Shown here: piece after piece, positions 7,333 to 16,916 of the stretch | Layout: every line of letters starts with the position of its first letter | Numbering within the stretch: position 1 is the stretch's first letter | From: Planctomycetota bacterium | Lineage (GTDB): Bacteria; Planctomycetota; JACOTG01; JAJDCM01 | Length of the DNA stretch: 46,415 bases | NCBI GenBank assembly: GCA_029260825.1 | Contig: JAJDCM010000306.1 | Coordinates: 1-46,415, forward strand | Direction of reading: 5' to 3' | The notes under the pieces: model-generated | Seen by the model: the letters and a program-made list of their open reading frames with translations, nothing else | Database searches by the model: none | Told to the model about the DNA's origin: nothing | Made by a program: the position numbers and the translations under genes

Positions 7333-8411
7333 CCCGGAGTAGACTCCTCTTCCTCATCCTGTGCTTCGTGTTGCTACTCGCTCTCGTCTATCGAGTATTT
7401 TCTATTACCTCGCCCTCGGGGTCAGGGACCACCGATCTTCCGCAAAGACCCGATTTTCAGGTCGAGGCTCCGGGAGGCCAGGAGGTTCACCAGAAACGGG
7501 GAGATGGGAAAAGCCTCTCCGAGGTCCTCGCAACCCTGGAGCAATGGGAGGTTCCAGGCGCGACGATTCTGGCGACGAGCTCGGAGATGGAGCTCAGCAA
7601 GACCGTATCCCGCCTTTATCCAGAATGCATGGAAAAGGTTCGTAAGATGCTTCCTGATGTCGATCCCTTCCTGTCGAGGGTGATCATTTGTGAGGGATCG
7701 ATCAACCTTTCCGATGCGGTTGGTGGAGAGGTCCCCTCCTGGGCAAGTGCGGTTGCGGTTAGTGATGAAGGCCTGATAGCCCTCGATGCAGATCGATTAC
7801 GGCCCTGGCCAGTAGGCAGACTTCAAGCCACCCTTACCCACGAGATCTGTCACCTTGCCCTGGGGCAGTTTGAAGATGATGGGGGGGAGAAGGTTCGTTT
7901 TCCGCGCTGGCTTGATGAGGGAGTCGCCCAGTGGATATCTGAGGACAGTTACCTGGGGACGGAGGAGCAACTTTATCAAGCACTTGTCGTCTCGAATCTG
8001 ATCCCGTTTCATGAGATCGAACATGGCTTTCCGGCGCGATTGATTCATGCGCAACTTGCCTATCAGCAATCGAAGAGTTTCGTGCGATACCTCGATTTTC
8101 GGTTCGGGGAGAAGGGCGTGCGTGAGTTTCTGGCCGAGTTCGCTCGCAATCTTGACGTCTATGTAGCGTTTGAAGCCGCCACCGGGGAGAGGTGGAGCGA
8201 CGTGATTCAAGAGTGGAAGAAGTGGCTGGAATTTCAGGGTTCGCCACTGGGCTCGTTCTTGCGTCAGGCCCCTCTTTTCTCCCTTGGAGCGTTCCTGGTT
8301 CTTCTTGCGTACCTCAGACGTCGTCGACGGGATCGGGCATTGCGCGCCGGGTGGAAAGAAGAACCCGATGACCTCTCCACGGAACCGGCTCCGGTCTTCC
8401 ATGACGATTGA
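7329..8411 (+). CDS. membrane-anchored gluzincin-like peptidase, 360 aa
   Basis: An N-terminal membrane segment (about 5-23) is followed by an extracytoplasmic domain with the zinc motif HEICH at 171-175. The segment FPRWLDEGVAQWISE about 20 residues later supplies the third ligand (Glu). This is the peptidase MA-like layout (HExxH, then an (L/D)EG motif). A second membrane segment near residue 320 is followed by a strongly basic RRRRRDR stop-transfer, so the catalytic part probably sits outside the membrane and the tail inside. The ATG at 7329 overlaps the lipoprotein stop by 4 nt. The substrate is unknown. An envelope protease role is likely, possibly with the lipoprotein upstream. Confidence 0.8.
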   Translation: MTRSRLLFLILCFVLLLALVYRVFSITSPSGSGTTDLPQRPDFQVEAPGGQEVHQKRGDGKSLSEVLATLEQWEVPGATILATSSEMELSKTVSRLYPECMEKVRKMLPDVDPFLSRVIICEGSINLSDAVGGEVPSWASAVAVSDEGLIALDADRLRPWPVGRLQATLTHEICHLALGQFEDDGGEKVRFPRWLDEGVAQWISEDSYLGTEEQLYQALVVSNLIPFHEIEHGFPARLIHAQLAYQQSKSFVRYLDFRFGEKGVREFLAEFARNLDVYVAFEAATGERWSDVIQEWKKWLEFQGSPLGSFLRQAPLFSLGAFLVLLAYLRRRRRDRALRAGWKEEPDDLSTEPAPVFHDD

Positions 8412-8448
8412 TCGGCACCCTTTCAGTGAACATGTTAGAGCGTCACTC

Positions 8449-9366
8449 ATGGACCGGCTCCCCTTCGTCAAGATGCATGGTTTGGGAAACGACTTTATTG
8501 TCGTGAATGGGATGGACGCTGAACTGGATCGTTCTCGGGTTGAACTCCTGGTTCCGCGGGTATGCAAGAGGAACACCGGCGTGGGTGCGGACGGTGTTCT
8601 TTTCATTACAGAGGGATCCTCCGGCGCCGATTTCGCCATGAGCGTCTACAATGCGGATGGCAGTCTGGCGGAGATGTGCGGGAATGGTCTGCGTTGCGTT
8701 GCTTTGTGGGCTGCGCTCAGAGGTTTTGGGAGCAATGACGTCTTTCGGATCGAAACCGACGCGGGAGTACTTTCAGCCTCTGTTCTTGAAAAGGATGAGA
8801 ATCTTCACCAGGGTCTGGTTCGGGTCAGTCTGGGATATCCTCAATTTCTTCGGGGGGACATCCCGATGAAGGGGGACCCCTCCTCCCGGGCCGAGCCAGT
8901 GTTCACGTTCGACGGGCGGGAATTTGCGGGGTGCTGTGTTTCGCTCGGAAACCCCCATTGTGTGATTCGGTTGGAGAACCTTGCCGAGCTGAGGCAGTTT
9001 CCCGTGAAACGATACGCCCGGGTTGTGGATAACTCTGGCCTCTTTCCGGAAGGAACCAACATCGAATTTGTCGCAGTCGATTCATCCAACGTTATCTATC
9101 AGCGGACCTGGGAACGAGGCTGTGGAGAGACCGAAGCCTGCGGAACCGGGGCGGCCGCGGCTGTCATTGCAGTTCGAGTTTGTCAGGACCGTTCTCAGGA
9201 AGTAGAAATAGTAGAACCCGTGATTGTCTCTCTTCCTGGTGGTCGGGTGTCGATCGAGTGGGGTGGGATTGGCCGAGAAGTTTTTCTTGAAGGGCCGGCG
9301 GTCCAGGTCTTCGAAGGAATCCTCTCGGATAATGGCGCATATCAACGGACGGAGGTTTGGGGATGA
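8449..9366 (+). CDS. dapF: diaminopimelate epimerase, 305 aa
   Basis: DapF converts LL- to meso-diaminopimelate for lysine and peptidoglycan synthesis in the cytosol, using a two-cysteine mechanism without cofactor. Both catalytic cysteines are present: Cys77 in MCGNGLRC and Cys231 in EACGTGAAA. The N-terminal KMHGLGNDFIVVNG is diagnostic. The protein is about 30 residues longer than E. coli DapF, with extra sequence around the middle and at the C-terminus. The ATG at 8449 fits family N-termini. An in-frame ATG at 8401, overlapping the upstream stop, would add 16 residues and is possible. A 14-bp parS-like sequence lies inside this gene. The next gene overlaps it by 4 nt. Confidence 0.93.
   Translation: MDRLPFVKMHGLGNDFIVVNGMDAELDRSRVELLVPRVCKRNTGVGADGVLFITEGSSGADFAMSVYNADGSLAEMCGNGLRCVALWAALRGFGSNDVFRIETDAGVLSASVLEKDENLHQGLVRVSLGYPQFLRGDIPMKGDPSSRAEPVFTFDGREFAGCCVSLGNPHCVIRLENLAELRQFPVKRYARVVDNSGLFPEGTNIEFVAVDSSNVIYQRTWERGCGETEACGTGAAAAVIAVRVCQDRSQEVEIVEPVIVSLPGGRVSIEWGGIGREVFLEGPAVQVFEGILSDNGAYQRTEVWG
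8997..9010. promoter_or_regulatory. parS-like sequence inside dapF
   Basis: GTTTCCCGTGAAAC is identical to the 14-bp core of parS site 1 and one base from the perfect parS core. It lies about 6.4 kb from the parAB-proximal sites, within the coding sequence for QFPVKRY. The flanking bases (A and G) do not match the 16-bp consensus, so binding would be weaker. Confidence 0.5.
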
Positions 9367-10745
9367 GCAGTCGGATTTTGCTCGCGGATGATCAGCCCGA
9401 TGTTCGGAGCTACCTTGCCGGAATCCTGGCCCAAGGTGGGTATGACGTGGTCGAGGCGGAATCTGCCGAGGAAGCACTCGAGATTCTGACTGCTGAAGAC
9501 GGGTCTTTTCTGGGGGCGATATTGGATGTCGATTTTGGCCAGGACAAGATGAGGGGCACCGAAGCGGTGGATGTGCTTCGACTTCAATGGCCCTATTTGC
9601 CTTGCATTCTTCTTTCTTCCTCCGGGACAACGGAAGAGGTGGTTCAGAGTGTCAGGAAGGGAGCTACCGCTTTTCTTGAGAAGGGGCTTTACGTAGGAGA
9701 GGTCCTGCCCATTGCCGTCGGTCAGATTGACTACGTCAGGCGTCTCCGATCGGATTTGCTTCGGGCCCGAGCCGAGATCCGGCCCGACTGGCGGAGAATC
9801 CGAATTCCTGGTTATTCGAGCATCGAGCATCTGGCTTTGATCGGGAAGAGCGCCGGAATGACCCAACTTCGGGATCAGCTGACTCAGCTAGCCACGGAGT
9901 CAGGGTCCGTCCTGTTCGTGGGGGAGCCGGGCTCGGGACGAAAGCATGCGGCCGCATCCGTCCATTTCATGGGAGTGGCCGGGGAGTCACCGCTCATCCA
10001 CATTCATTGTCAATCACTCGACGACAGGATCCCATCTTTACTCACTGCAGGGGGAGCCTCCCTGGATGGCCAGTCGGCCAGGAAGGAAAATGCGTCCGAG
10101 ACGGCGGAAGAAGCTGAAACAGACTCCAGCTCGTCTGAAGGTAGGGCGACCGTTGTTTTGTGTGAGGTTCAGGCCCTCAGCAGTGACCAGCAGGACCGCC
10201 TACTCGAGGAGATTCGCAAGATCCCAGCTACCATCAGGATCCTGGCGACCGCCACATCCGACCTGCAGGATCCGGTCTCTGGTGGAGTTTTCCGAAAGGA
10301 CCTGCGGGACGAGATTGCCGGGAAATGCGTTAACCTGTCCCCACTGCGGGAGCGTCGAGAAGATCTTCCGGAACTCATCGCGCATTTTTCAACCCAGGCC
10401 TCGATGGCTCTGGGGAGATCGCCGATCAAGTTCTCCGACGAAGCGATGAGTGCTTTTTCTGGTTACCCATTCCTGGGCAATCTCCGGGAGCTGCGGGCGG
10501 TCATCGAGCAAGCTGCTTTCCACCATGGGGATGGGGAAATCGAAATCTTCAGCCTTCCGCCCCATGTTCTCGTATCAGAGGAAGGAAAAGGAGAACCCGC
10601 CGTTTCGGAAAACATTCGGCGCCGTGCATATATCGAAGCGCTTTCGGCCGCTTCCGGTGATGTGGCCCTCGCCGCGACGGCTCTGGGACGCACCGAGGAC
10701 GAGATTCGAGATGCGGTGGTCGGAATGGCAACCCAGGGAAAGTGA
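9363..10745 (+). CDS. NtrC-like response regulator with degenerate AAA+ domain, 460 aa
   Basis: Domain order is REC (1-120, phosphoacceptor about Asp55 in AILDVDFG, Lys in FLEKG), AAA+-like (about 160-390) and a C-terminal Fis-type helix-turn-helix (RRRAYIEALSAASGDVALAATALGR). This is the NtrC architecture, but key residues are lost. Walker A reads GEPGSGRK (Lys to Arg), the Walker B region reads VVLCEVQAL (Asp to Cys), and the GAFTGA loop that contacts sigma54 is replaced by a Ser/Glu-rich stretch (ASETAEEAETDSSSSEG). It is unlikely to hydrolyse ATP or activate sigma54 and may act as a plain DNA-binding regulator. The ATG at 9363 overlaps the dapF stop; GGAGG lies 7 nt upstream. Confidence 0.85.
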   Translation: MSSRILLADDQPDVRSYLAGILAQGGYDVVEAESAEEALEILTAEDGSFLGAILDVDFGQDKMRGTEAVDVLRLQWPYLPCILLSSSGTTEEVVQSVRKGATAFLEKGLYVGEVLPIAVGQIDYVRRLRSDLLRARAEIRPDWRRIRIPGYSSIEHLALIGKSAGMTQLRDQLTQLATESGSVLFVGEPGSGRKHAAASVHFMGVAGESPLIHIHCQSLDDRIPSLLTAGGASLDGQSARKENASETAEEAETDSSSSEGRATVVLCEVQALSSDQQDRLLEEIRKIPATIRILATATSDLQDPVSGGVFRKDLRDEIAGKCVNLSPLRERREDLPELIAHFSTQASMALGRSPIKFSDEAMSAFSGYPFLGNLRELRAVIEQAAFHHGDGEIEIFSLPPHVLVSEEGKGEPAVSENIRRRAYIEALSAASGDVALAATALGRTEDEIRDAVVGMATQGK

Positions 10746-10806
10746 ATTTCTGGCCCAAGAGAATCACTGAGACGACACGAGAACAAGGAATGAGCCCCAA
10801 TCTCCG

Positions 10807-12420
10807 ATGATTCCCATTCTGCCTATCATCTTGGCGATCATAATCGGTCCGAGCTATCTCTTCTTGAGAGTCGAGCCGGGCTACCTTTTTGGACTCGATG
10901 TTTATGATCCCTACCTGAGTCCATTTCTTGCTCTTTGCCTGTCTTTCTTGCCCGCTCTGCTCGGGGAGCTCTTGATCCGTCGTCTTCGAGTTCGGGTGGC
11001 CAGCTCGGACGGTGACAGCGACGGTCGCCGGGGCACGGGCCGGTTGATGTCCCTTTACCGGATGTCGGTCGTCCTCTGCTATTTGATCGCGGTGTACTTC
11101 CTGCACTGGCCCCGGGTGATCGAGAATCTGGGAATCACGGGTTGGGTGTTTCTCGACAAGATTGTCGTGTTGCTTCCCTTTGGCATTTCACTTCTCATGT
11201 CCTGGCTGACGACCTATCGGATTCAAAGGGTCTATGGGCATTCAAAGGATGGCTTTCTTCGGTTTCTCATCTTTCAACTTCGCATGACCGCCCTACCGCT
11301 TCTTCCCCTCGGGTTCGTGGTGATTCTTGTGGATGTGGTGGAAAACATCGAGCCTCTGCGGGTTCTCTTCGAGCAGTTTCAGTATTTGGTCTGGCTGGCG
11401 GTTCTGGTGTTCTTGGTCTTGATCTTCCTGCTCATGCCCCTTGCTCTCCGTTGCATCTGGACGGTGAAGCCTTTGCCTGAGGGACCGCTTCGGGATGAGT
11501 TGTCGGCGTTTTCCAAGAAGCTTGGCTTTGGCTGCCGGGGTATTCTTGTCTGGGAAACCCAGGGCGACCTCATCAATGCGGCGATCATTGGTCTCATCGG
11601 ACCGCTTCGATATGTGCTCCTGACCGATGGGCTCATTCGACATCTGGAGATGGATGAGATCCGCGCCGTTTTTGCGCACGAGGTTGGTCACGCCAAGAAG
11701 AGGCACATTTTCTACTACTTCATCTTCTCCATCTCCTTCATTTTTCTTTTCCTTTCCCTGGAAGAACATTTCATGCCCGGGGGTAGTGCCAGCCCCTGGC
11801 ACTTGAGCCTCTATCTCCTGTTCTGGATGATGATCTTCGTTCTCTACTGGGGTCTTCTCCTTGGATACATCTCGCGTCGTTTCGAGTGCCAGGCCGACCT
11901 CTATGGTGCTGGAGCCGTCGAGGACCACACGGTTTTCGTCAATGCTCTGGAGAAGATTTCGGCTCTCACCGGAAACGTGAGAACCAAGAGATCATGGAGG
12001 CATTTCAGCGTGGCGCATCGTGTGGCTTTCCTGAAGGACTACTTTCAAGATGGGTCCACGCGGCGCCGATTCAAGGCGGGTCTCATCTGGATGATGACCG
12101 GATTTTGGATCTTGACCCTGGCGACCGTGATCCTTGGGGTCGTTGACATTCGCCGCCAGCATATTTTCGGCCTGGCTCAACGCCAGTATTTGGCCCGAGA
12201 CCTTGGCAAGGCGGAGCTTCACTGCCTTGAAGCGATCGAGGTCAATGCCAACGATGTCCGGTACTGGCAGCTCCTCGGGAACGTTCTGGAGGACCAGAGC
12301 AGATTTTCTGAAGCTCTTGAAGCTTATCGCAGTGCTCTTTTGCGTGTTCGAATCTGGGAGGATGATCGCCGAAGGAGCCTGGAAAAAGTAATTCGGAAGC
12401 TGGAAAAGACCCTCGGCTGA
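10807..12420 (+). CDS. membrane M48 metallopeptidase with C-terminal TPRs, 537 aa
   Basis: This is a polytopic zinc peptidase of the M48 (HtpX/Ste24-like) group. About six membrane spans precede the zinc motif HEVGH (291-295, in FAHEVGHAKKRH). Two more spans follow, and the third ligand is Glu360 in RRFECQADLYGA. After a final span near 430, two TPR-like units (AEVHCLEAIE-type helices around 460-520) extend into one compartment, probably the cytosol. Family members degrade or process membrane proteins under stress. The TPR tail may select partners. The ATG start has only a distant AAGGA, so initiation is uncertain. It lies 60 bp after the NtrC-like gene and may share its transcript. Confidence 0.85.
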   Translation: MIPILPIILAIIIGPSYLFLRVEPGYLFGLDVYDPYLSPFLALCLSFLPALLGELLIRRLRVRVASSDGDSDGRRGTGRLMSLYRMSVVLCYLIAVYFLHWPRVIENLGITGWVFLDKIVVLLPFGISLLMSWLTTYRIQRVYGHSKDGFLRFLIFQLRMTALPLLPLGFVVILVDVVENIEPLRVLFEQFQYLVWLAVLVFLVLIFLLMPLALRCIWTVKPLPEGPLRDELSAFSKKLGFGCRGILVWETQGDLINAAIIGLIGPLRYVLLTDGLIRHLEMDEIRAVFAHEVGHAKKRHIFYYFIFSISFIFLFLSLEEHFMPGGSASPWHLSLYLLFWMMIFVLYWGLLLGYISRRFECQADLYGAGAVEDHTVFVNALEKISALTGNVRTKRSWRHFSVAHRVAFLKDYFQDGSTRRRFKAGLIWMMTGFWILTLATVILGVVDIRRQHIFGLAQRQYLARDLGKAELHCLEAIEVNANDVRYWQLLGNVLEDQSRFSEALEAYRSALLRVRIWEDDRRRSLEKVIRKLEKTLG

Positions 12421-12683
12421 TCTAGCTCGATTTCTCTCGATGACGGTGAAAACCACCCCTGCCCTCCCTTAAGGCACATCTGCGCGTCAACTTGGATCCA
12501 CGATTCGAAGCTGGCCGGAGCCAACTTTGTGAAATCACCTAGATTCGTGGTCAGCAACGACCTGGAACAATCTGGGGTCTCAGTCAGTCTCCCGATCCGG
12601 AATGGTTTCTCTTCCCTGTTCTTAACCATCTGCCGTTGCTACACTACTTCGCTGATCGAACCCAGAAGGAGTGATCCGGACCG

Positions 12684-15236
12684 ATGAATCAGCCGAATGA
12701 GCGCATCGACGATCTTCTCATCGAAGAGGAGATGAAGGACTCGTACCTCACGTACGCGATGAGTGTCATCGTGGCGCGAGCCCTTCCCGATGTCCGGGAT
12801 GGCCTGAAGCCGTCCCAACGCCGTATTTTGACGGCAATGAATGACCTCAATCTCAGTCCTCGCGCGAAATACAGGAAGTGCGCCAAGATCGCTGGCGATA
12901 CCTCGGGAAACTATCACCCTCATGGCGAGCAGGTGATCTATCCCACCCTGGTCAGAATGGCCCAGAATTTCTCCATGCGCTACATGCTTGTAGAAGGCCA
13001 GGGGAATTTCGGCTCGATCGACGGGGATCCCCCCGCCGCCATGCGGTACACGGAAGCCAGGCTTTCCGGTCCGGCGATGGAGCTTCTGGAAGACATCGAC
13101 AAGGACACGGTCGATTTCGTCTCAAACTATGACGAAACCCGACTGGAACCAACGGTTCTTCCGTCTCGATTCCCCAACCTTCTTTGTAATGGTGCGTCCG
13201 GCATCGCGGTCGGTATGGCCACCAACGTTCCACCTCACAACCTCACGGAAGTTGCGAGTGCGGTGAAGCACCTGGTTGCCCATCCGGAATGCACGGTGGT
13301 GGAATTGATGGAGTTCGTGAAGGGACCGGATTTCCCGACCGGCGGCATCATTTGCGGCCGAGCCGGAATCTACGATGCCTACACCCGGGGCCGGGGGATG
13401 ATCACGGTTCGGGCCAAGGTGGGAGAGGAAACGACCAAGACGGGGAAAGTAAAGCTCGTGGTGAGCGAGATTCCCTACATGGTCAACAAGACCAGAATCA
13501 TCGAAAAGATCGCCGATTCGGTGAAGGACGGGCGGATCTCGGGCATCTCGGATATCCGGGATGAGAGTGATCGGGACGGCATGCGTCTCGTGATCGAGCT
13601 GAAGAAGGGTGAAAATGAAGAGGTCGTGCTCAATCAGCTGTACAAGCACACCCCTCTCCAGACTACTTTTTCGGCAAACATGATCTCGCTTGTTCGGAAT
13701 CGGCCGGAGACATTGACCCTCAAGCAAATGCTTGAGCATTTCCGGGATTATCGGGTTGAGGTCATTCGACGTCGTACCCGGTTCTTGCTGGAAAAAGCAG
13801 AAAGAAGAGCCCACGTCCTTGAGGGCTTGATGATCGCCCTTCAGAACATCGATGAAGTCATCGAGATCATCAAGACTTCCGAGACGACCGACATTGCCGG
13901 TGAGCGACTCCGCACCCGGTTCGATCTGAGCGAGATCCAGAGTGACGCCATCCTGCAGATGCGGTTGGCCCGTCTCACCGGTCTCGAACAGGAAAAGTTG
14001 CGCGAAGAGCATGCGCGACTCATGGAAGATATTGAGCGTTATCGAGCAATCCTTGCCGACGAAGCGATTGTTCTCGGCATGATCGTCGAGGATATGGATG
14101 AGCTCGTCGAACGTCATGGAGATGACCGGAGATCCGAGATTTCGGGCGAGGTCGGAGACTTTGTCCGGGAAGATCTGATCCCGGAGGAAACCGTTGTCGT
14201 GATGGCGAGTCACGAAGGGTATATCAAACGGCTTCCGGTGGACACGTATCGAGCTCAAGCTCGTGGTGGAAGGGGTGTTACGACTGCTGAAACGAAGGAA
14301 GGAGACTTCCTCAAGTACGTACTCTACGCCTCGACCCATGACTATCTACTCTTCTTTTCCGACGACGGGATCGCCTACCCGCTCAAGGTTTATGAGATCC
14401 CCCAGTTCTCACGAACTGCCAAGGGGCGTGCTCTTGTGAACCTTCTGGAAATCGAGAAGAACCAGAACGTCACGTGGATGATCCCTGTTACTGAATTCGC
14501 CGGCGGCGATCTCGTGATGTGTACTTCCAAGGGAACGGTCAAACGGACTCCCCTCGAGAGTTTCAAGAACATCCGCAAGCGTGGAATTCGAGCCATCAAG
14601 CTTGATGATGAGGATCACTTGATCGGCGTCCAGGTCGCCAAGGGAGAGGAGCAGGTCGTGCTTGCTACCCGAAAGGGGCAGGCGATTCGGTTCGAGGTGA
14701 GCGATATTCGTCCCATGGGGCGAGCAGCTCACGGAGTCCGAGGGATCAACCTTTCTTCCGGTGACTCGGTGGCCGGTATGGTCGTTGCAGGTGAAGACGC
14801 TGCCCTTGTAACTGTCGGGGAGCGGGGCCTCGGAAAGAGAACTCTTCTTTCCGAATACCGCATTCAGCATCGAGGTGGCAAGGGAATCATCAATATGAGG
14901 GTCAGTGATAAGAATGGTGAAGTGGTGGCCATTCTCGAAGTGACTGAAGACGATGAACTCATGATGATCACATCCAAGGGCATGGCTGTGAGGACAGCCG
15001 TCAAGAGCTTCCGACTCGTGGGAAGAGCTACCCAAGGTGTCCGGCTAATTCGAGTCAAGGACGGGGATCGCGTCGTCTCTGTCGCCAAGGTCGCGATGGA
15101 AGACACGGAAGACACAGACGGCCTGGAAGGCCCACAAGACCCGGATGGACCCCAGGCCTCTCAGGAAGGTGCCGAACCCACAAATGACAATGAGTCACCG
15201 GACGAGGGCTCCGACGAATCGTCCGGAGAGGAGTAA
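12684..15236 (+). CDS. gyrA: DNA gyrase subunit A, 850 aa
   Basis: GyrA is the DNA-cleaving subunit of gyrase, partner of GyrB. The catalytic tyrosine is Tyr122 in [10 protein letters not shown]. The winged-helix and tower regions are complete, and the C-terminal beta-pinwheel contains the GyrA box QARGGRGV (E. coli QRRGGKG). Those features, together with the length, favour GyrA over ParC. Numbering of the quinolone pocket matches E. coli exactly: Gln83 replaces Ser83 and Pro87 replaces Asp87 ([10 protein letters not shown]). The C-terminal tail is acidic (about 40 residues rich in Asp, Glu and Ser). AAGGAG lies about 12 nt before the ATG. The 263 bp upstream show no other gene, so a promoter is expected there although I see no clear one. 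Confidence 0.96.
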   Translation: MNQPNERIDDLLIEEEMKDSYLTYAMSVIVARALPDVRDGLKPSQRRILTAMNDLNLSPRAKYRKCAKIAGDTSGNYHPHGEQVIYPTLVRMAQNFSMRYMLVEGQGNFGSIDGDPPAAMRYTEARLSGPAMELLEDIDKDTVDFVSNYDETRLEPTVLPSRFPNLLCNGASGIAVGMATNVPPHNLTEVASAVKHLVAHPECTVVELMEFVKGPDFPTGGIICGRAGIYDAYTRGRGMITVRAKVGEETTKTGKVKLVVSEIPYMVNKTRIIEKIADSVKDGRISGISDIRDESDRDGMRLVIELKKGENEEVVLNQLYKHTPLQTTFSANMISLVRNRPETLTLKQMLEHFRDYRVEVIRRRTRFLLEKAERRAHVLEGLMIALQNIDEVIEIIKTSETTDIAGERLRTRFDLSEIQSDAILQMRLARLTGLEQEKLREEHARLMEDIERYRAILADEAIVLGMIVEDMDELVERHGDDRRSEISGEVGDFVREDLIPEETVVVMASHEGYIKRLPVDTYRAQARGGRGVTTAETKEGDFLKYVLYASTHDYLLFFSDDGIAYPLKVYEIPQFSRTAKGRALVNLLEIEKNQNVTWMIPVTEFAGGDLVMCTSKGTVKRTPLESFKNIRKRGIRAIKLDDEDHLIGVQVAKGEEQVVLATRKGQAIRFEVSDIRPMGRAAHGVRGINLSSGDSVAGMVVAGEDAALVTVGERGLGKRTLLSEYRIQHRGGKGIINMRVSDKNGEVVAILEVTEDDELMMITSKGMAVRTAVKSFRLVGRATQGVRLIRVKDGDRVVSVAKVAMEDTEDTDGLEGPQDPDGPQASQEGAEPTNDNESPDEGSDESSGEE

Positions 15237-15242
15237 AGGCCG

Positions 15243-16058
15243 ATGAGGTCACACACCCCCAAGATCGACTTCAAGTTCACGATCTGGGGGGGCGGTATCG
15301 CAGGGGTTTTTCTTTTCATTGTCATGAACGCATCCGGATTGGGGGCCCAGACCCCCGCGGGCCGGACGAAGTCCGATGAAAAAAGCGCCGAGGCGGCCAG
15401 GACCAAAGTCACGGAGAGTGAAGCCAGGGAAGCCTTGGAGCTCTTCAAGAAGATGTCAAAAGACGATGACCCGACCTTGATGGTTGGCGCAATTCGTCGG
15501 CTTGGTGACGTCCGACACAAGCTCGTCGCGAAGGCTTTGGCGAAGAAACTCCGGTCCAATGACCAACAGGTGCAAATCGCCACCATTCAGGCACTGAGGC
15601 TTCAAGAACCCAAATACGCGAAGAAGCCGCTCCTTTCCTCCTACTACGCCAGGCCAAACAAGGATCGGCCCAAGGTCCGTGGGGCGGCTCTTGAGGCTCT
15701 TGGTTCCTTGGGCGCTACCAACATCTTGAAGGTGTTGATGGACGTTCTTGAAGACCTGGAGGAAGACCCTGAAGTGGTTAAGGGCGCGGTGATTGCGTCC
15801 GGGGCTCTGGAGGATGTCAGAACTCTGGAGGCCTTGATCACGATCCTGGAGAAGGATCCCGATGATCAGCCCGAAACGCCAGGAGCCAGAGATCCACCGG
15901 GATCGTACTGGAGACAACTTTGGAAGCGATGGCGAGTCGTTGAGAAACCATGCCGCGATGCCATCGAGAAACTCACGGGGCAAAAATTTGAAAACGGTAA
16001 AAAGGCGCGGGAGTGGTACGACAAGAACAAACGTCGGCTCAAGCGTAAGCGCTCCTGA
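15243..16058 (+). CDS. exported HEAT-repeat protein, 271 aa
   Basis: A hydrophobic stretch at about 13-35 (ending ASGLGAQ) acts as signal peptide or anchor. Then come helical repeats of the PBS-lyase HEAT-like type (units such as MVGAIRRLGDVRHKLVAKALAKKL and KVRGAALEALGSLGATNILKVLMDVL). A basic C-terminal segment ends in KKAREWYDKNKRRLKRKRS. Such proteins are binding scaffolds and no catalytic motif is seen. The gene begins 6 nt after gyrA with AGGAG/AAAGG spanning the gap, so it may be expressed with gyrA. Secretome proteins with HEAT repeats are common in planctomycetes. The partner is unknown. Confidence 0.8.
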   Translation: MRSHTPKIDFKFTIWGGGIAGVFLFIVMNASGLGAQTPAGRTKSDEKSAEAARTKVTESEAREALELFKKMSKDDDPTLMVGAIRRLGDVRHKLVAKALAKKLRSNDQQVQIATIQALRLQEPKYAKKPLLSSYYARPNKDRPKVRGAALEALGSLGATNILKVLMDVLEDLEEDPEVVKGAVIASGALEDVRTLEALITILEKDPDDQPETPGARDPPGSYWRQLWKRWRVVEKPCRDAIEKLTGQKFENGKKAREWYDKNKRRLKRKRS

Positions 16059-16101
16059 TCAGGAAAACTATGGACGAGCGGAAGGGGAGTCAGACCACGC
16101 A

Positions 16102-16887
16102 ATGAGTGAGGTAGACAAGAAGCAAGAAAAGCAAGAAGACAAGAAGATCGCGGTCTTCATGGATTTTGAAAATCTCGCTTTGGGAGTTCGCGAGGCGAAA
16201 TACAAAGCTTTTGAAATTCAGCTCGTCCTGGAACGGTTTCTGGAGAAGGGCAAAGTCGTCGTCAAGCGAGCCTACGCGGACTGGGAGAACTACTCCAAGT
16301 ACAAGAGACCCCTTCATGAGTCCGCCATGGAGTTGATTGATGTCCCTCACACCCGCTACAGCGGGAAGAATAGCGCCGATATTCGCCTCGTGGTGGATGT
16401 GATGGACATGTGCTACTCAAAGCAGCATATCGATGTTTTTGTGGTAGCGTCCGGGGACAGCGATTTTTCCCCGCTGGTGTCCAAGCTGAAGGAAAACGAT
16501 AAGACCGTGATCGGTCTTGGGGTCAAGAACTCAACTTCGGATCTCTTGATCGACAATTGCGATGAGTTCATTTTCTATGAGGACCTGGTGCGGGAGCCGG
16601 AAAAAGCTCCGAAGATGCCAAGGAACCTCGATAAGAAAAAAGCCGAAGCGTTCCGGCTGCTGATTTCCTCCATTTCCGCGTTGATGCGGGAGAACAAAGA
16701 GATTCTCTGGAGTTCAATGATCAAGCAGCAGATGCAGCGCAAGAACCCATCGTTCAGCGAGGGATACTACGGCTACCAGACGTTTTCACAGCTCCTCGAA
16801 GACGCCCAGCGTTCGAAGATCCTCTCACTTGAGCGGGATCGAAGAAGCGGTACATATATCGTTACGGGTTTTCCGAACGGCACTTGA
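16102..16887 (+). CDS. NYN-domain protein with C-terminal LOTUS/OST-HTH-like domain, 261 aa
   Basis: The first 150 residues form a NYN (PIN-like) nuclease domain, with acidic residues in VFMDFENL, in LVVDVMDM and in the diagnostic VASGDSDFSPLV. The C-terminal 90 residues (KAEAFRLLISSISALMREN to GTYIV) look like an OST-HTH/LOTUS RNA-binding domain. The pair matches the bacterial NYN-LOTUS proteins (DUF88 group), predicted to bind and perhaps cut RNA in the cytosol. I chose the ATG at 16102, after GGAAGGGGAG. Longer frames would overlap the HEAT-repeat gene. It lies 43 bp after that gene and converges with the TPR gene 29 bp downstream. Catalysis has not been shown for most family members. Confidence 0.85.
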   Translation: MSEVDKKQEKQEDKKIAVFMDFENLALGVREAKYKAFEIQLVLERFLEKGKVVVKRAYADWENYSKYKRPLHESAMELIDVPHTRYSGKNSADIRLVVDVMDMCYSKQHIDVFVVASGDSDFSPLVSKLKENDKTVIGLGVKNSTSDLLIDNCDEFIFYEDLVREPEKAPKMPRNLDKKKAEAFRLLISSISALMRENKEILWSSMIKQQMQRKNPSFSEGYYGYQTFSQLLEDAQRSKILSLERDRRSGTYIVTGFPNGT

Positions 16888-16916
16888 TCAGGCTCAGAGC
16901 TGTCTTGAGTTCAGAG

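Noticed and set aside
12324..12629. 101-codon minus-strand frame upstream of gyrA
   Set aside because: It overlaps the M48 gene, has no family and no ribosome site.
13122..14339. 405-codon minus-strand frame inside gyrA
   Set aside because: It lies fully antisense to a clear gyrA reading frame and its translation has no protein-like pattern.
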